Assembly (NCBI GenBank): GCA_004020315.1
Contig: SAQG01000029.1
Location: forward strand, 20,501-84,500
Source of the DNA: Mesorhizobium sp.
Lineage (GTDB): Bacteria; Pseudomonadota; Alphaproteobacteria; Rhizobiales; Rhizobiaceae
Reading direction: 5' to 3'
Length of the DNA stretch: 64,000 nucleotides
This document shows positions 52,558 through 61,154 of this stretch, in pieces. Made by a program: the position numbers and the translations under genes. Numbering within the stretch: position 1 is the first letter of the stretch; each line of letters begins with the position of its first letter. The notes below the pieces were generated by a model. That model did not search any database. It saw nothing but the letters and a program-made list of their open reading frames with translations, and had not been told where the DNA came from.

Positions 52558-53712
52558 ATGGCGGTGGCGACCGGAAAATCCTTTGCCAGCCGTTTTGGCG
52601 TCCATATCGCGGTCTTCATCTTCGTCGCGATCTGGACGATCCCGACGCTCGGCATTCTCGTCTCGTCGCTGCGCGACAAGGATCAGATCATCGCCTCGGG
52701 CTGGTGGAACTCGTTCGCCAGTTCCACGCAGACGGAAGCGGGCCGGCTGCCACCCGCCTCGGCGCAAGTCGAGAAGGACGGCAAGTTCGTCCTCGAGGGC
52801 AACATCTTCGGCGACGATCCGGCCCGCGACATCAGCGCCTTCGGCGTCAAGTCGTCGGCGCCGACGCAATATCCCGCCGGCACGACAGCCGATCTCGGCG
52901 ACGGCGAGACCTTGCAGCTCAACGCCGACGGCAGTTTCGTCATGACGTCAACGAAGCCCTTCGAGGGCGAGCGCGGCCAGCGCGTCTACTACGCCTCGTC
53001 GGCGCCACCGAAATTCACCACCGACAATTACAATACGGTGCTGTTTTCGGAAGGCATCGGCCGCTCCTTCATGAATTCGCTGACCGTCACCATTCCGGCG
53101 ACGGTCATCCCGATCCTGATCGCGGCATTCGCGGCCTATGCGCTGGCCTGGATGCGCTTTCCCGGCCGGGCGTTGCTCATCGCGGTCATCATCGGCCTCC
53201 TGGTCGTGCCGCTGCAGATGTCGCTGATCCCGCTTCTGAAGCTCTACAACGGCGTCGGCGCCTTCTTCGGCGTGCCATCGAAAACCTATCTCGGCATCTG
53301 GCTGGCGCATACCGGTTTCGGGCTGCCCTTCGCCATCTATCTCCTGAGAAGCTACATTGCCGGCTTGCCGCGCGAAATCATGGAATCGGCGCGCATCGAC
53401 GGCGCCAGCGATTTCGAGATCTTCGTCAAGATCGTGCTGCCGCTGTCGTTCCCGGTGCTGGCCTCCTTCGCCATCTTCCAGTTCCTGTGGGTGTGGAACG
53501 ACCTGCTGGTCGCGATGGTTTTCCTCGGCACCGAGGGCGACCAGATCGTGCTGACCGCCAAGCTCAACGCGTTGCTCGGCTCGCGCGGCGGCGACTGGGA
53601 GATCCTGACGACATCGGCTTTCATCACCATTGTCGTGCCGCTGATCGTGTTCTTCTCGCTGCAGCGCTATTTCGTTCGCGGGCTGCTCGCCGGCTCGGTG
53701 AAAGGAGGTTGA
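52558..53712 (+). CDS. aglG: Alpha-glucoside ABC transporter permease AglG (with periplasmic insertion)
   Basis: The 384-residue MalG-type permease has its first helix at about 13-33, then a large periplasmic insert of roughly 110 residues (about 45-155, rich in Ser, Thr, Gly, Asp). Five helices follow, with the EAA loop PREIMESARIDGASDFEIFVKIVLPLSFPVL (about 274-303). The insert is typical of AglG and absent from most MalG proteins; it may contact the binding protein. It begins one base after the aglF stop. Confidence 0.93.
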   Translation: MAVATGKSFASRFGVHIAVFIFVAIWTIPTLGILVSSLRDKDQIIASGWWNSFASSTQTEAGRLPPASAQVEKDGKFVLEGNIFGDDPARDISAFGVKSSAPTQYPAGTTADLGDGETLQLNADGSFVMTSTKPFEGERGQRVYYASSAPPKFTTDNYNTVLFSEGIGRSFMNSLTVTIPATVIPILIAAFAAYALAWMRFPGRALLIAVIIGLLVVPLQMSLIPLLKLYNGVGAFFGVPSKTYLGIWLAHTGFGLPFAIYLLRSYIAGLPREIMESARIDGASDFEIFVKIVLPLSFPVLASFAIFQFLWVWNDLLVAMVFLGTEGDQIVLTAKLNALLGSRGGDWEILTTSAFITIVVPLIVFFSLQRYFVRGLLAGSVKGG

Positions 53713-53716
53713 GATC

Positions 53717-55381
53717 ATGCAATCCGCTGTGAAGGCGACCTTGAAACCCGACCTCGCCGTCGACCGCGACTGGTGGCGAGGTGCCGTGATCTACCAGATC
53801 TATCCGCGCAGCTATCAGGACTCGAACGACGACGGCATCGGCGACCTCAGGGGCATCATCAGCAGGCTGCCCTACATCGCGGCACTCGGCGTCGATGCCA
53901 TCTGGATCTCGCCGTTCTTCAAGTCGCCGATGAAGGATTTCGGCTACGACGTGTCAGACTATTGCGACGTCGATCCGATGTTCGGCACACTGGCCGATTT
54001 CGATGCCCTGACCGCCGAGGCGCACAGGCTCGGGCTCAAGGTGATGATCGACGAAGTGCTGTCGCATACGGCCGACATCCATCCGTGGTTTAGGGAAAGC
54101 CGCTCGAGCCGCACCAACCCGAAGGCGGACTGGTATGTCTGGGCCGACGCCAAGCCCGACGGCACGCCACCCAACAACTGGCTGTCGATCTTCGGCGGCT
54201 CGGCCTGGCAGTGGGACACCAGCCGCCAGCAATATTATCTGCATAATTTCCTGGCCGAGCAGCCCGACCTCAATTTCCACAGCCGCGCGGTCCAGGACGC
54301 GCTGCTCGATGTCACCCGCTTCTGGCTGGAGCGCGGCGTCGACGGTTTCCGCCTCGACACCATCAACTTCTACTTCCACAGCCAGGGCCTCGAGGACAAT
54401 CCGCCGCTGCCGCCCGAACAGCGCAACGACCAGACTGCTCCTTCCGTCAACCCTTACAACTACCAGGACCACCTCTACGACAAGAGCCGCCCCGAAAATC
54501 TCGGTTTCCTCGAACGCTTCCGCGCGCTGCTCGACGAATATCCGGCGACGGCCGCAGTCGGCGAAGTCGGCGATTCGCAGCGCGGGCTGGAGGTGGTGGC
54601 GGCCTACACCGCTGGCGGCAAGCGCGTGCACATGTGCTATTCGTTCGACTTCCTGGCGCCCGAAAAGATCAGCGCGGCAAAGGTGCGTTCGGTGCTGGAA
54701 GCCTTCGGCAAGGTCGCCAGCGACGGCTGGTCGTGCTGGGCCTTCTCCAACCATGACGTGATGCGCACTGCCTCGCGCTGGGCGGCCGGCGAAGCCGACC
54801 AGAGCGCTTATCTCAAGGTGATCTCGGCGCTGCTGATGTCGCTGCGCGGCTCGGTCTGCATCTATCAGGGCGAGGAACTCGGCCTCGGCGAGGCCGAGCT
54901 GAAATTCGAGGACCTGCAGGACCCCTACGGCATCCGCTTCTGGCCCGAATTCAAGGGCCGCGACGGCTGCCGCACGCCGATGGTCTGGAATGGCGCCGAC
55001 AGCAATGGCGGCTTCTCCAAGGCAAAGCCCTGGCTGCCAGTGCCCGCCAAGCACCTTTCGCAAGCGGTCGATGTGCAGCAGGGTGACGACAGCTCGCTGC
55101 TCGAACACTACCGGCGCTTTCTTGCCTTTCGCCGTTTGCATCCGGCGCTGGCCAAGGGCGAAATCGACTTCATCGAAAGCCAGGGCGATACGGTCGTGTT
55201 CACGCGCCGCGAGGGCAATGAGCAGATCGTCTGCGCCTTCAATCTCGGCAGCCGACCGGCCGAAGTCAATCTCGGCGGACGCTCGCTGCAGCCCTTGCCG
55301 GGGCATGGGTTTTCGGGACAGACTGACGCCGGCTCTATCCGCCTCGGCGGCTACGGCGCCTGGTTCGGGCGTATCGACTGA
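53717..55381 (+). CDS. aglA: Alpha-glucosidase, GH13 family
   Basis: The 554-residue glycoside hydrolase family 13 enzyme has all four conserved regions: DEVLSHT near 112, GFRLDTINF with the nucleophile Asp214, AVGEVGD with the acid/base Glu283, and FSNHDVMR with the transition-state Asp347. It lacks a signal peptide and so cleaves imported sucrose, maltose or trehalulose-type sugars in the cytoplasm to glucose and a second sugar. It sits between the permease and ATPase genes, which is the standard rhizobial agl order. Confidence 0.93.
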   Translation: MQSAVKATLKPDLAVDRDWWRGAVIYQIYPRSYQDSNDDGIGDLRGIISRLPYIAALGVDAIWISPFFKSPMKDFGYDVSDYCDVDPMFGTLADFDALTAEAHRLGLKVMIDEVLSHTADIHPWFRESRSSRTNPKADWYVWADAKPDGTPPNNWLSIFGGSAWQWDTSRQQYYLHNFLAEQPDLNFHSRAVQDALLDVTRFWLERGVDGFRLDTINFYFHSQGLEDNPPLPPEQRNDQTAPSVNPYNYQDHLYDKSRPENLGFLERFRALLDEYPATAAVGEVGDSQRGLEVVAAYTAGGKRVHMCYSFDFLAPEKISAAKVRSVLEAFGKVASDGWSCWAFSNHDVMRTASRWAAGEADQSAYLKVISALLMSLRGSVCIYQGEELGLGEAELKFEDLQDPYGIRFWPEFKGRDGCRTPMVWNGADSNGGFSKAKPWLPVPAKHLSQAVDVQQGDDSSLLEHYRRFLAFRRLHPALAKGEIDFIESQGDTVVFTRREGNEQIVCAFNLGSRPAEVNLGGRSLQPLPGHGFSGQTDAGSIRLGGYGAWFGRID

Positions 55382-55406
55382 ATTCGCAATTCACTGGAGG
55401 GAATCC

Positions 55407-56519
55407 ATGGCCGATGTCACGCTAAGGCAAGTGAAGAAATCATACGGCAATCTCAACATTCTCCACGGCATCGACCTCGACATAAAGTCGGGCGAGTTCA
55501 TCGTCTTCGTCGGCCCTTCGGGCTGTGGCAAGTCGACCTTGCTGCGGTCCATCGCCGGACTTGAGGAAATCACCTCCGGGGAGCTCAGGATTGACGGCGA
55601 GGTGGTGAACGACGTGCCACCGTCGAAGCGGGGCATCGCCATGGTGTTCCAGTCCTATGCGCTCTATCCGCACATGACCGTCTACGACAACATGGCGTTC
55701 TCGATGAAGATCGGCAAGGAGAGCAAGGCCGAGATCGACAAGCGGGTGCGCCAAGCGGCGGAAATCCTGCAGCTGACCAAATATCTCGACCGCTTGCCCA
55801 AGGCGATGTCGGGCGGCCAGCGCCAACGCGTCGCCATCGGCCGCGCCATCGTGCGCAACCCCAAGGTTTTCCTGTTCGACGAGCCGCTGTCGAACCTCGA
55901 CGCGGCACTGCGCGTCGCCACCCGCATCGAGATCGCCAAGCTCAAGGAGTCGATGCCTGCTACGACGATGATCTACGTCACCCACGACCAGGTCGAGGCG
56001 ATGACGCTGGCCGACCGCATCGTAGTGCTCAAGGAGGGCCATATCGAGCAGGTCGGCACGCCGATGGAGCTCTACAAGAAACCCGGCAATCTGTTCGTCG
56101 CCCAGTTCATCGGCTCGCCGGCGATGAACATCCTGCCGGCGACGATCGACAAATCAGGCGACCCGACCATCGTCAGCCATGTCGGCGGGCGCAAGGCGAC
56201 GGTGCCGATCGCCACGCCGACGTCAGCGAAAGGCGCTTCGGTGAGCTTCGGCGTGCGACCTGAGGATCTGATGATCGCCACCGGTGCGGATTATCTTTTC
56301 GAGGGAACGGTGGACTATGTCGAGCAGCTCGGTGAGGTCCAGCTCGTCTATGTCGACATCGGCCGCGCCGACCTGCCGCTGGTGACAAAGCTGCCAGGCA
56401 ATGTCGAGGTCAAGCGGGGTGCTGCGCTGCGGTTGAATGCCGATGCCGGCGACCTGCATATTTTCGATGCCGAGGGACATTCCTTCACACTCCACAAGGT
56501 GGAAGCAAAGGCAGCCTGA
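55407..56519 (+). CDS. aglK: Alpha-glucoside ABC transporter ATP-binding protein
   Basis: The 370-residue MalK/UgpC-type ATPase has Walker A GPSGCGKST (36-44), signature MSGGQRQRVAIGRAI, Walker B VFLFDEPLSNLD and the H-loop THDQVEAMTLADR. A C-terminal regulatory OB-fold pair (about 240-370) includes FGVRPEDL. The start at 55407 has a CTGGAGGGAATC site; a longer frame upstream overlaps aglA and is not real. It is the last gene of the operon, ended by the hairpin at 56567-56595. Confidence 0.94.
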   Translation: MADVTLRQVKKSYGNLNILHGIDLDIKSGEFIVFVGPSGCGKSTLLRSIAGLEEITSGELRIDGEVVNDVPPSKRGIAMVFQSYALYPHMTVYDNMAFSMKIGKESKAEIDKRVRQAAEILQLTKYLDRLPKAMSGGQRQRVAIGRAIVRNPKVFLFDEPLSNLDAALRVATRIEIAKLKESMPATTMIYVTHDQVEAMTLADRIVVLKEGHIEQVGTPMELYKKPGNLFVAQFIGSPAMNILPATIDKSGDPTIVSHVGGRKATVPIATPTSAKGASVSFGVRPEDLMIATGADYLFEGTVDYVEQLGEVQLVYVDIGRADLPLVTKLPGNVEVKRGAALRLNADAGDLHIFDAEGHSFTLHKVEAKAA

Positions 56520-56566
56520 GGCCGGCAGCCTAACTGCTGGATACAGGCAGTTTGGCGAAGGCAAAA

Positions 56567-56595
56567 AAGAGCGGCGGGCAAGGCCCGCCGCTCTT
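56567..56595. terminator. Bidirectional terminator after aglK
   Basis: A 13-base-pair perfect stem, AAGAGCGGCGGGC / GCCCGCCGCTCTT, with loop AAG has six A residues on the left side, which read as a T-run for the minus-strand gene. It ends aglK from one side and the DUF680 gene from the other. Confidence 0.85.
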
Positions 56596-56612
56596 GTGCG
56601 TTCAGGTCGCTG

Positions 56613-56834
56613 TTAGCGGCCGAACAGGTTGCGGTCGCTGCCGTTGACAGGCTTCTCGTCAGCCGGAACCGGATTCTGAGCCGAAGCCGAATTCTGGATC
56701 GAAGCCGTGTACGAGCTGTTGTCGACCGCAGGGGCCGGCTGGTTGGCGCCATTCGATCCAAAGTTGTCGCTGCCGGCAAAAGCGCTGCCGGAGATGGCCA
56801 GGATGGCGGCGGTGGCAAGAATGATGTTCTTCAT
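56613..56834 (-). CDS. DUF680 family small secreted protein, copy 1
   Basis: The 73-residue protein has a clear signal peptide (MKNIILATAAILAISGSAFA) and a short mature part: GSDNFGSNGANQPAPAVDNSSYTASIQ followed by a variable stretch and the ending DRNLFGR. It is a paralogue of the gene 148 bases away. The family is typical of mesorhizobia and of unknown function; the mature peptide of about 50 residues is Asn/Ser/Ala-rich and lacks cysteines. The start at 56834 opens the signal peptide. Confidence 0.8.
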   Translation of the reverse strand: MKNIILATAAILAISGSAFAGSDNFGSNGANQPAPAVDNSSYTASIQNSASAQNPVPADEKPVNGSDRNLFGR

Positions 56835-56901
56835 TTCTAATACTCCTGAATTCCTCAGATCCCGAGCGGCGGACTTGGCCGCCGCTCTGTCTTCCTGTTT
56901 G

Positions 56902-56966
56902 ACCATGATCTTTTCCGAAAACCGGTTTCCACTTTTTGCTTCGCTGACCTTCGGTTCGGGATCATG
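56902..56966. repeat. Palindromic repeat family 2, copy B
   Basis: A 65-base element with CCATGATC / GATCATGG inverted ends and TTTTCCGAAAACCGGTTTCC inside. It is related to 10511-10550 and lies between the two DUF680 paralogues, in the leader of copy 1. Confidence 0.65.
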
Positions 56967-56981
56967 GTTTGGGATCAGCTG

Positions 56982-57185
56982 TTAATTGTTGCCGAAAAGG
57001 TTGCGGTCGGCGCCCTGGACGACGGGCTTTTCAGCGTGAGCCGGCTTCTGAATGGAAGCCGTGTACGAGCTGTCGACCGCAGCGGTCGGCTGGTTGGCGC
57101 CGTTGGACCCATAATGGTCGCTTCCAGCAAAGGCGCTGCCGGTGATGGCCAGAACGGCGACGGCAGTAAGAGCAATCTTTTTCAT
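56982..57185 (-). CDS. DUF680 family small secreted protein, copy 2
   Basis: The 67-residue protein has signal peptide MKKIALTAVAVLAITGSAFA and mature sequence GSDHYGSNGANQPTAAVD-SSYTASIQ, a KPAHAEKPVVQGA linker and terminal DRNLFGNN. It shares the same frame and blocks as copy 1 (about 50 bases of near-identical signal and core), so a tandem duplication is evident. A possible role is a small periplasmic or extracellular factor; nothing in the sequence settles it. Confidence 0.82.
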   Translation of the reverse strand: MKKIALTAVAVLAITGSAFAGSDHYGSNGANQPTAAVDSSYTASIQKPAHAEKPVVQGADRNLFGNN

Positions 57186-58009
57186 GTTTGGTACTCCAGT
57201 ATCTTTAGTTTTCCGTCCGTCTAGCGGCGTGTCTTGGGAGGAATTCGCGTCGTTCGGACAGCCCCGATGTGGGAAGGCCATTCCGCGGATTCCAATCACG
57301 AAGTTGTTCCGTGTGGACCAAGAATCTACACCTTGAAATTGTACCAGAGGCTGCTACCGTTGGTATTTTATTATTTATTTTCAAATGGTTATTCCAAAAT
57401 GGCTATCCGTCCATTTGACAGAATGACGGACCTGCGTTCACAGCGCCATGCACGCATTGTCAACAGAAACGAACCGTTCGGTTCGATTTTAGAACCGGCT
57501 AATAGTCACTTTTGGAAACTGTTAACCTTCTTTGTCTCCGCCGCGGGGCGGATTCGACGTCGCGGCAGCCGACAAGGGCCGTCGGAAAACCGGGCTTCAG
57601 CCCAGCGATCACCAGCCTGTATGTTTCGCGGCCGTGTCGCGCCGCATGGATGCGATGTCGCTTTCATGCCGACAGTCCGTCGGCCGTCATGATTAAATCG
57701 TGCCAACTCAGGTGCCGCTTGGTGACGACGAGGCGGAGAATTGGGAAGCCGGTCAGAACCCGGCGCTGCCCCCGCAACGGTGGTGGAGTTCAAGTCGCAA
57801 CGGGAGACCACTGGGCCACAAGCCTGGGAAGGTGTCGCGATCGTCCGCAAGGACACTCCAGAGCCCGGAAACCAGCCCGAGATTTCTAGACTCGACTGAT
57901 CGCGGTGGGCGGTCAAGAGGTGGATGATGCATGCCCGGCCCTGTCGCCGGCCTGCAAGTGATCCTTCCTCCATCACCACCAGTTCAGTCCTTAGCTATGA
58001 GGACAGGAC
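57186..58009 (+). other. Long non-coding region with AT-rich block and cobalamin riboswitch
   Basis: An 824-base gap. The left part (57300-57540) is markedly AT-rich compared with the rest of the window (runs such as TATTTTATTATTTATTTTC) and may hold promoters of both the DUF680 pair and the Rieske operon. The right part holds the cobalamin riboswitch (57706-57880) and the leader of the Rieske gene, with GAGGAC as ribosome site. I do not support any open frame here. Confidence 0.6.
57706..57880 (+). ncRNA. Cobalamin (adenosylcobalamin-type) riboswitch
   Basis: The leader shows ordered class-defining blocks: AGGTGCCGCTTGG (57710-57722), GGGAAGCCGGTCAGAACCCGGCGC (57743-57766), GCCCCCGCAACGG (57768-57780), then CCACTGGG...GCCTGGGAAGG near 57809-57832, and the closing GAGCCCGGAAACCAGCC (57861-57877), the counterpart of the conserved B12 box end. 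It lies on the plus strand 130 bases ahead of the GbcA-like gene. Between them is a GC-rich hairpin around CCGGCCCTGTCGCCGG (57934-57950) and then CCTTCCTCC (57962-57970), which could pair with a ribosome site, suggesting an expression platform. High B12 should switch the operon off. Recognition is by motif; no covariance model was run. Confidence 0.88.
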
Positions 58010-59257
58010 ATGGATGCGCGCAACGACATGCTGAGGCTCTTGCACGGCCGCAGGCAAAGCTATTCGCTCGAGCAGCCCTTCTATACCGATCCCGATTTCT
58101 TCAAGCTCGACATGGAGCTGATCTGGTATCGCGACTGGCTGTTCATCGGCCACGATTGCGAGTTGCCGAAGCCGGGCAGCTACATCACCGCCCAGATCGG
58201 CGACTATCCGGTCGTGCTGGTCCGCGACCAGCAAGGCAAGATCAATGCGTTCCACAATTCCTGCCGGCATCGCGGCAGCCGCGTCTGCAATGCCGACAAG
58301 GGCACGGCGGCGAAGCTCGTCTGCCCCTATCACCAGTGGACCTACGAACTGGACGGCCGGCTTTTGTTCGCAAGGCAGATGGCGGACGGCTTCGACAAGA
58401 GCCAGTTCAGCCTGAAGCCGGTGGCTTGCGAAAGCGTTGGCGGCTACATCTTCATCTGCCTGGCCAAGGAGCCCGCCGATTTCGCGCCAATGCGTGCCAT
58501 GATCGAGCCTTACCTCCTGCCGCACCGGCTGCGCGAGGCAAAGGTCGCCTTCGAATCGACCATCGTCGAGAAGGGCAACTGGAAGCTCGTCTGGGAGAAC
58601 AACCGCGAGTGCTACCATTGCGCCGGCAACCATCCGGAACTGTGCAAGACCTTCCCGGAAGCGCCGACCGTCACCGGCGTGCAGGGCGCCGACAGCGACC
58701 CTGAGATGCTCGCGCACTGGGCGAAATGCGAGGCGGCGGGCTTGCCGAGCAAGTTCCGCATCGATCCGGCCGGGCAGTATCGTGCCACCCGCGCGCCGCT
58801 GCTGCGCGATGCCGTCAGCTACACGATGACGGGAAGACGCGCGGTGAAGAAGAACCTTTCCGACAGCGTTTCGACCGAGCGCATCGGCTCGCTGCTGCTC
58901 TATCACTATCCGACGACCTGGAACCACATCCTCGGCGACCATGCCGTCACCTTCCGCGTGCTGCCGATCAGCGCCACGGAAACGGCCGTCACCACCAAAT
59001 GGCTCGTCCACAAGGACGCGGTCGAAGGCGTCGATTACGATCTCGCCGAACTCACCCATGTCTGGACCGAGACCAACGATCAGGACCGCCGCATCGTCGA
59101 GGAAAACGCCTTCGGCATCCTGTCGCCGGCCTATGAGCCCGGCCCCTATTCGGAACTGCATGAGGGCGGCGTCATCCAGTTCGTCGAATGGTACGCGTCC
59201 TTCATCGGGCCGCGCCTTGCCGAGGACGGCCGGCCGGCATTGCGCAGCGTCGCCTGA
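58010..59257 (+). CDS. gbcA: Rieske-type oxygenase alpha subunit, glycine betaine monooxygenase-like (GbcA)
   Basis: The 415-residue Rieske non-haem iron oxygenase has a Rieske [2Fe-2S] site of Cys85-x-His87 (CRHRG) and Cys105-x2-His108 (CPYHQW). Catalytic-iron ligands lie around NNRECYHCAGNHPEL (His203, His208). It follows the Pseudomonas GbcA pattern closely (SLEQPFYTDPDFFKLDMELIWYRDWLF, NWKLVWENNRECYHC, TKWLVHKDAVEGVDYD), as do stachydrine demethylases. The likely reaction is N-demethylation of a quaternary amine such as glycine betaine, releasing formaldehyde. Start ATG 58010 has GAGGAC. The upstream cobalamin riboswitch is unusual for this family. The reductase gene follows 14 bases later. 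Confidence 0.87.
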   Translation: MDARNDMLRLLHGRRQSYSLEQPFYTDPDFFKLDMELIWYRDWLFIGHDCELPKPGSYITAQIGDYPVVLVRDQQGKINAFHNSCRHRGSRVCNADKGTAAKLVCPYHQWTYELDGRLLFARQMADGFDKSQFSLKPVACESVGGYIFICLAKEPADFAPMRAMIEPYLLPHRLREAKVAFESTIVEKGNWKLVWENNRECYHCAGNHPELCKTFPEAPTVTGVQGADSDPEMLAHWAKCEAAGLPSKFRIDPAGQYRATRAPLLRDAVSYTMTGRRAVKKNLSDSVSTERIGSLLLYHYPTTWNHILGDHAVTFRVLPISATETAVTTKWLVHKDAVEGVDYDLAELTHVWTETNDQDRRIVEENAFGILSPAYEPGPYSELHEGGVIQFVEWYASFIGPRLAEDGRPALRSVA

Positions 59258-59271
59258 GCGAGATCAAGGGG

Positions 59272-60396
59272 ATGAATGCGATGACGGACCTTGGCCTTTA
59301 CCGCCACCTCGACGAGATGGCACCCTGGAACGACAGGCTCCAGGTGCTGGAGGTGATCGGCGTCAGCGACGAGGCGCCTGATGTCAAGACCTTCACCTTC
59401 CGCTCCGACAACCAGACCTGGTTCCGCTACAAGCCGGGCCAGTTCGTGACGCTGGAATTGCCGACCGCCGAGGGCCCGCTGATGCGGACCTATACGCTGT
59501 CGTCCTCGCCGTCGCGGCCGTTTTCGATTGCAGTGACGGTGAAAGCGCAAGCCGGCAGCCTCGGCACGCGCTGGATGTTCGACAATCTGAAGCCCGGCGT
59601 TCATGTGAAGGCCTATGGGCCGACGGGCGACTTTTCGCTGCACAGCCACCCCGCGGCCAAATATCTGTTCATTTCGGCCGGCTCCGGCGTGACACCGATG
59701 ATGTCGATGCTACGCTGGCTGAACGATTGCGCGCCATGGACCGATGTTGGCTTCGTCAACTGCGCGCGAAAGCCCGAGGAGATCATCTTCCGCAAGGAGC
59801 TCGAACTGCTCGGCAGCCGCATGCCGGGTCTGTCGCTCGGCTTCATGATCGAGGAGCGGTCCAGCCGCGAGGGCTGGTTCGGCCATATGGGCCGGATCGA
59901 CGCGATACGGCTGCCGCTGCTGGCGCCCGACTTCCGTGAGCGCGAAATCTTCTGCTGCGGCCCCGATCCATTCATGCGCGCGGTGCGGCAGATGCTGGAG
60001 GCGGCCGGCTTCGACATGGCCAATTACCATCAGGAAAGCTTTGCGGCCCCAGTGGTGGAGGAAATACCGGCTCCGTTCGCATGGCCGGCAAAGGGCGGGT
60101 CGGCAGAGGGCGGGATCGAGACACCTGCCGAAGCCGCAACGCCGATCCGCTTTTCGCTTTCGGATGTCGATGCCGACTGCGTTGCCGGCCAGACCGTTTT
60201 GCAGACGGCGCGCGCTTCGGGCGTGCGCATCCCGGCGGCCTGCGAGTTCGGCCTGTGCGGAACCTGCAAGGTGAAAAAAGTCTCGGGCAAGGTCGCGATG
60301 AGCCACAATGGCGGCATTCTCGATCACGAGATCGACGACGGCTTCATCCTTGCCTGCTGTTCGAAGCCGCTGACGGCGCTCGAAATCGAGGTCTGA
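59272..60396 (+). CDS. gbcB: Hybrid FAD/ferredoxin reductase partner of the Rieske oxygenase (GbcB-like)
   Basis: The 374-residue electron-transfer protein has a ferredoxin-NADP-reductase-like FAD domain (RYKPGQFVTLELP, MRTYTLSSSPS), an NAD(P) domain (ISAGSGVTPMMSMLR, FCCGPDPFMRAVR) and a C-terminal plant-type [2Fe-2S] domain with CEFGLCGTCKVKKVSG and a later CC near ILACCSKP. This layout matches GbcB. It supplies electrons from NAD(P)H to the oxygenase encoded upstream. ATG 59272 has a CAAGGGG site. It converges with the flavin reductase gene downstream, 11 bases away. Confidence 0.88.
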   Translation: MNAMTDLGLYRHLDEMAPWNDRLQVLEVIGVSDEAPDVKTFTFRSDNQTWFRYKPGQFVTLELPTAEGPLMRTYTLSSSPSRPFSIAVTVKAQAGSLGTRWMFDNLKPGVHVKAYGPTGDFSLHSHPAAKYLFISAGSGVTPMMSMLRWLNDCAPWTDVGFVNCARKPEEIIFRKELELLGSRMPGLSLGFMIEERSSREGWFGHMGRIDAIRLPLLAPDFREREIFCCGPDPFMRAVRQMLEAAGFDMANYHQESFAAPVVEEIPAPFAWPAKGGSAEGGIETPAEAATPIRFSLSDVDADCVAGQTVLQTARASGVRIPAACEFGLCGTCKVKKVSGKVAMSHNGGILDHEIDDGFILACCSKPLTALEIEV

Positions 60397-60407
60397 CCGG
60401 CGGGCGC

Positions 60408-61154
60408 TTAAACCCCGTAGCGCTCGGTGCGGATGAGGCCTGCCGGAACGCCGGCATCGATCAGCGCCTGGGCGGCGGCCGACACGAAGGCGTTCGAGCC
60501 GCAGACAAAGGCGAACCTTGCCGGCGCAGGCAGCCGCAGCATCGATTGCTCCATCATCGCGGTATCGACCCGTCGCGAATAGTCTGTCGGGCGCCGGGCC
60601 AGCTCGCGGGTCAGCGCCAACACCAGATCGAAGCCGTCCCGGCGATCGTCGAGGCCAATCAGTTCGTCGCGAAAGATCACCTCCTCCCAGATCCGTGCAG
60701 AAAATACCAGCGCCGCAGGCACCGTCGATTTGCGCGCAGCACGATGGCGGATCATCGCCATCAGCGGCACCACGCCCGACCCGCCGCCGACCAGCAGAAG
60801 CGGTCCGCCGTCGCTGTCGGACCAGACGAAGTGGCCGCCGAGCGGTCCGCGCAACTCGACCTCGTCGCCGACCGCCGCGATATCGTGGAAGAAGGGCGAG
60901 ACCTCGCCATCATCGAGCCGTTCGATCGCCAGCTCGATCGTCTCGCCGGCTTCCGGCGCCGAGGCGATGGAGTAGGAGCGGCGCGCCTGATAGCCGTCCG
61001 GCGCCGTCAGCCTGACATCGACATGCTGCCCGGCACGATAGGCGAAGGGCCGCGACGGCTGGAGGAAAAAGCTGGTGACGCGCGGCGTGCGTTTTTCAAT
61101 GCCGGTGATGGTGACCGTCTGCCAGGGCGACTGCGCCGCCGGCCCGTCGCTCAT
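60408..61154 (-). CDS. FAD-binding ferredoxin reductase-type flavoprotein
   Basis: The 248-residue two-domain flavoprotein has FAD-site motifs (FAYRAGQHVDVRL, ARRSYSIASAP), the NAD(P)-domain motif LLLVGGGSGVVPLMAMIRHR and the terminal FVCGSNAFVSAAAQALID. No iron-sulfur domain is attached. ATG 61154 overlaps the upstream sulfite-oxidase-like gene by four bases (ATGA), so the two are translated together and probably form an electron-transfer pair. Their joint substrate is unknown. Confidence 0.85.
   Translation of the reverse strand: MSDGPAAQSPWQTVTITGIEKRTPRVTSFFLQPSRPFAYRAGQHVDVRLTAPDGYQARRSYSIASAPEAGETIELAIERLDDGEVSPFFHDIAAVGDEVELRGPLGGHFVWSDSDGGPLLLVGGGSGVVPLMAMIRHRAARKSTVPAALVFSARIWEEVIFRDELIGLDDRRDGFDLVLALTRELARRPTDYSRRVDTAMMEQSMLRLPAPARFAFVCGSNAFVSAAAQALIDAGVPAGLIRTERYGV

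Noticed and set aside
57234..57979. Overlapping open frames in the gap before the Rieske operon
   Set aside because: They cover the AT-rich block and the cobalamin riboswitch, show no domain-like pattern and have no ribosome sites.
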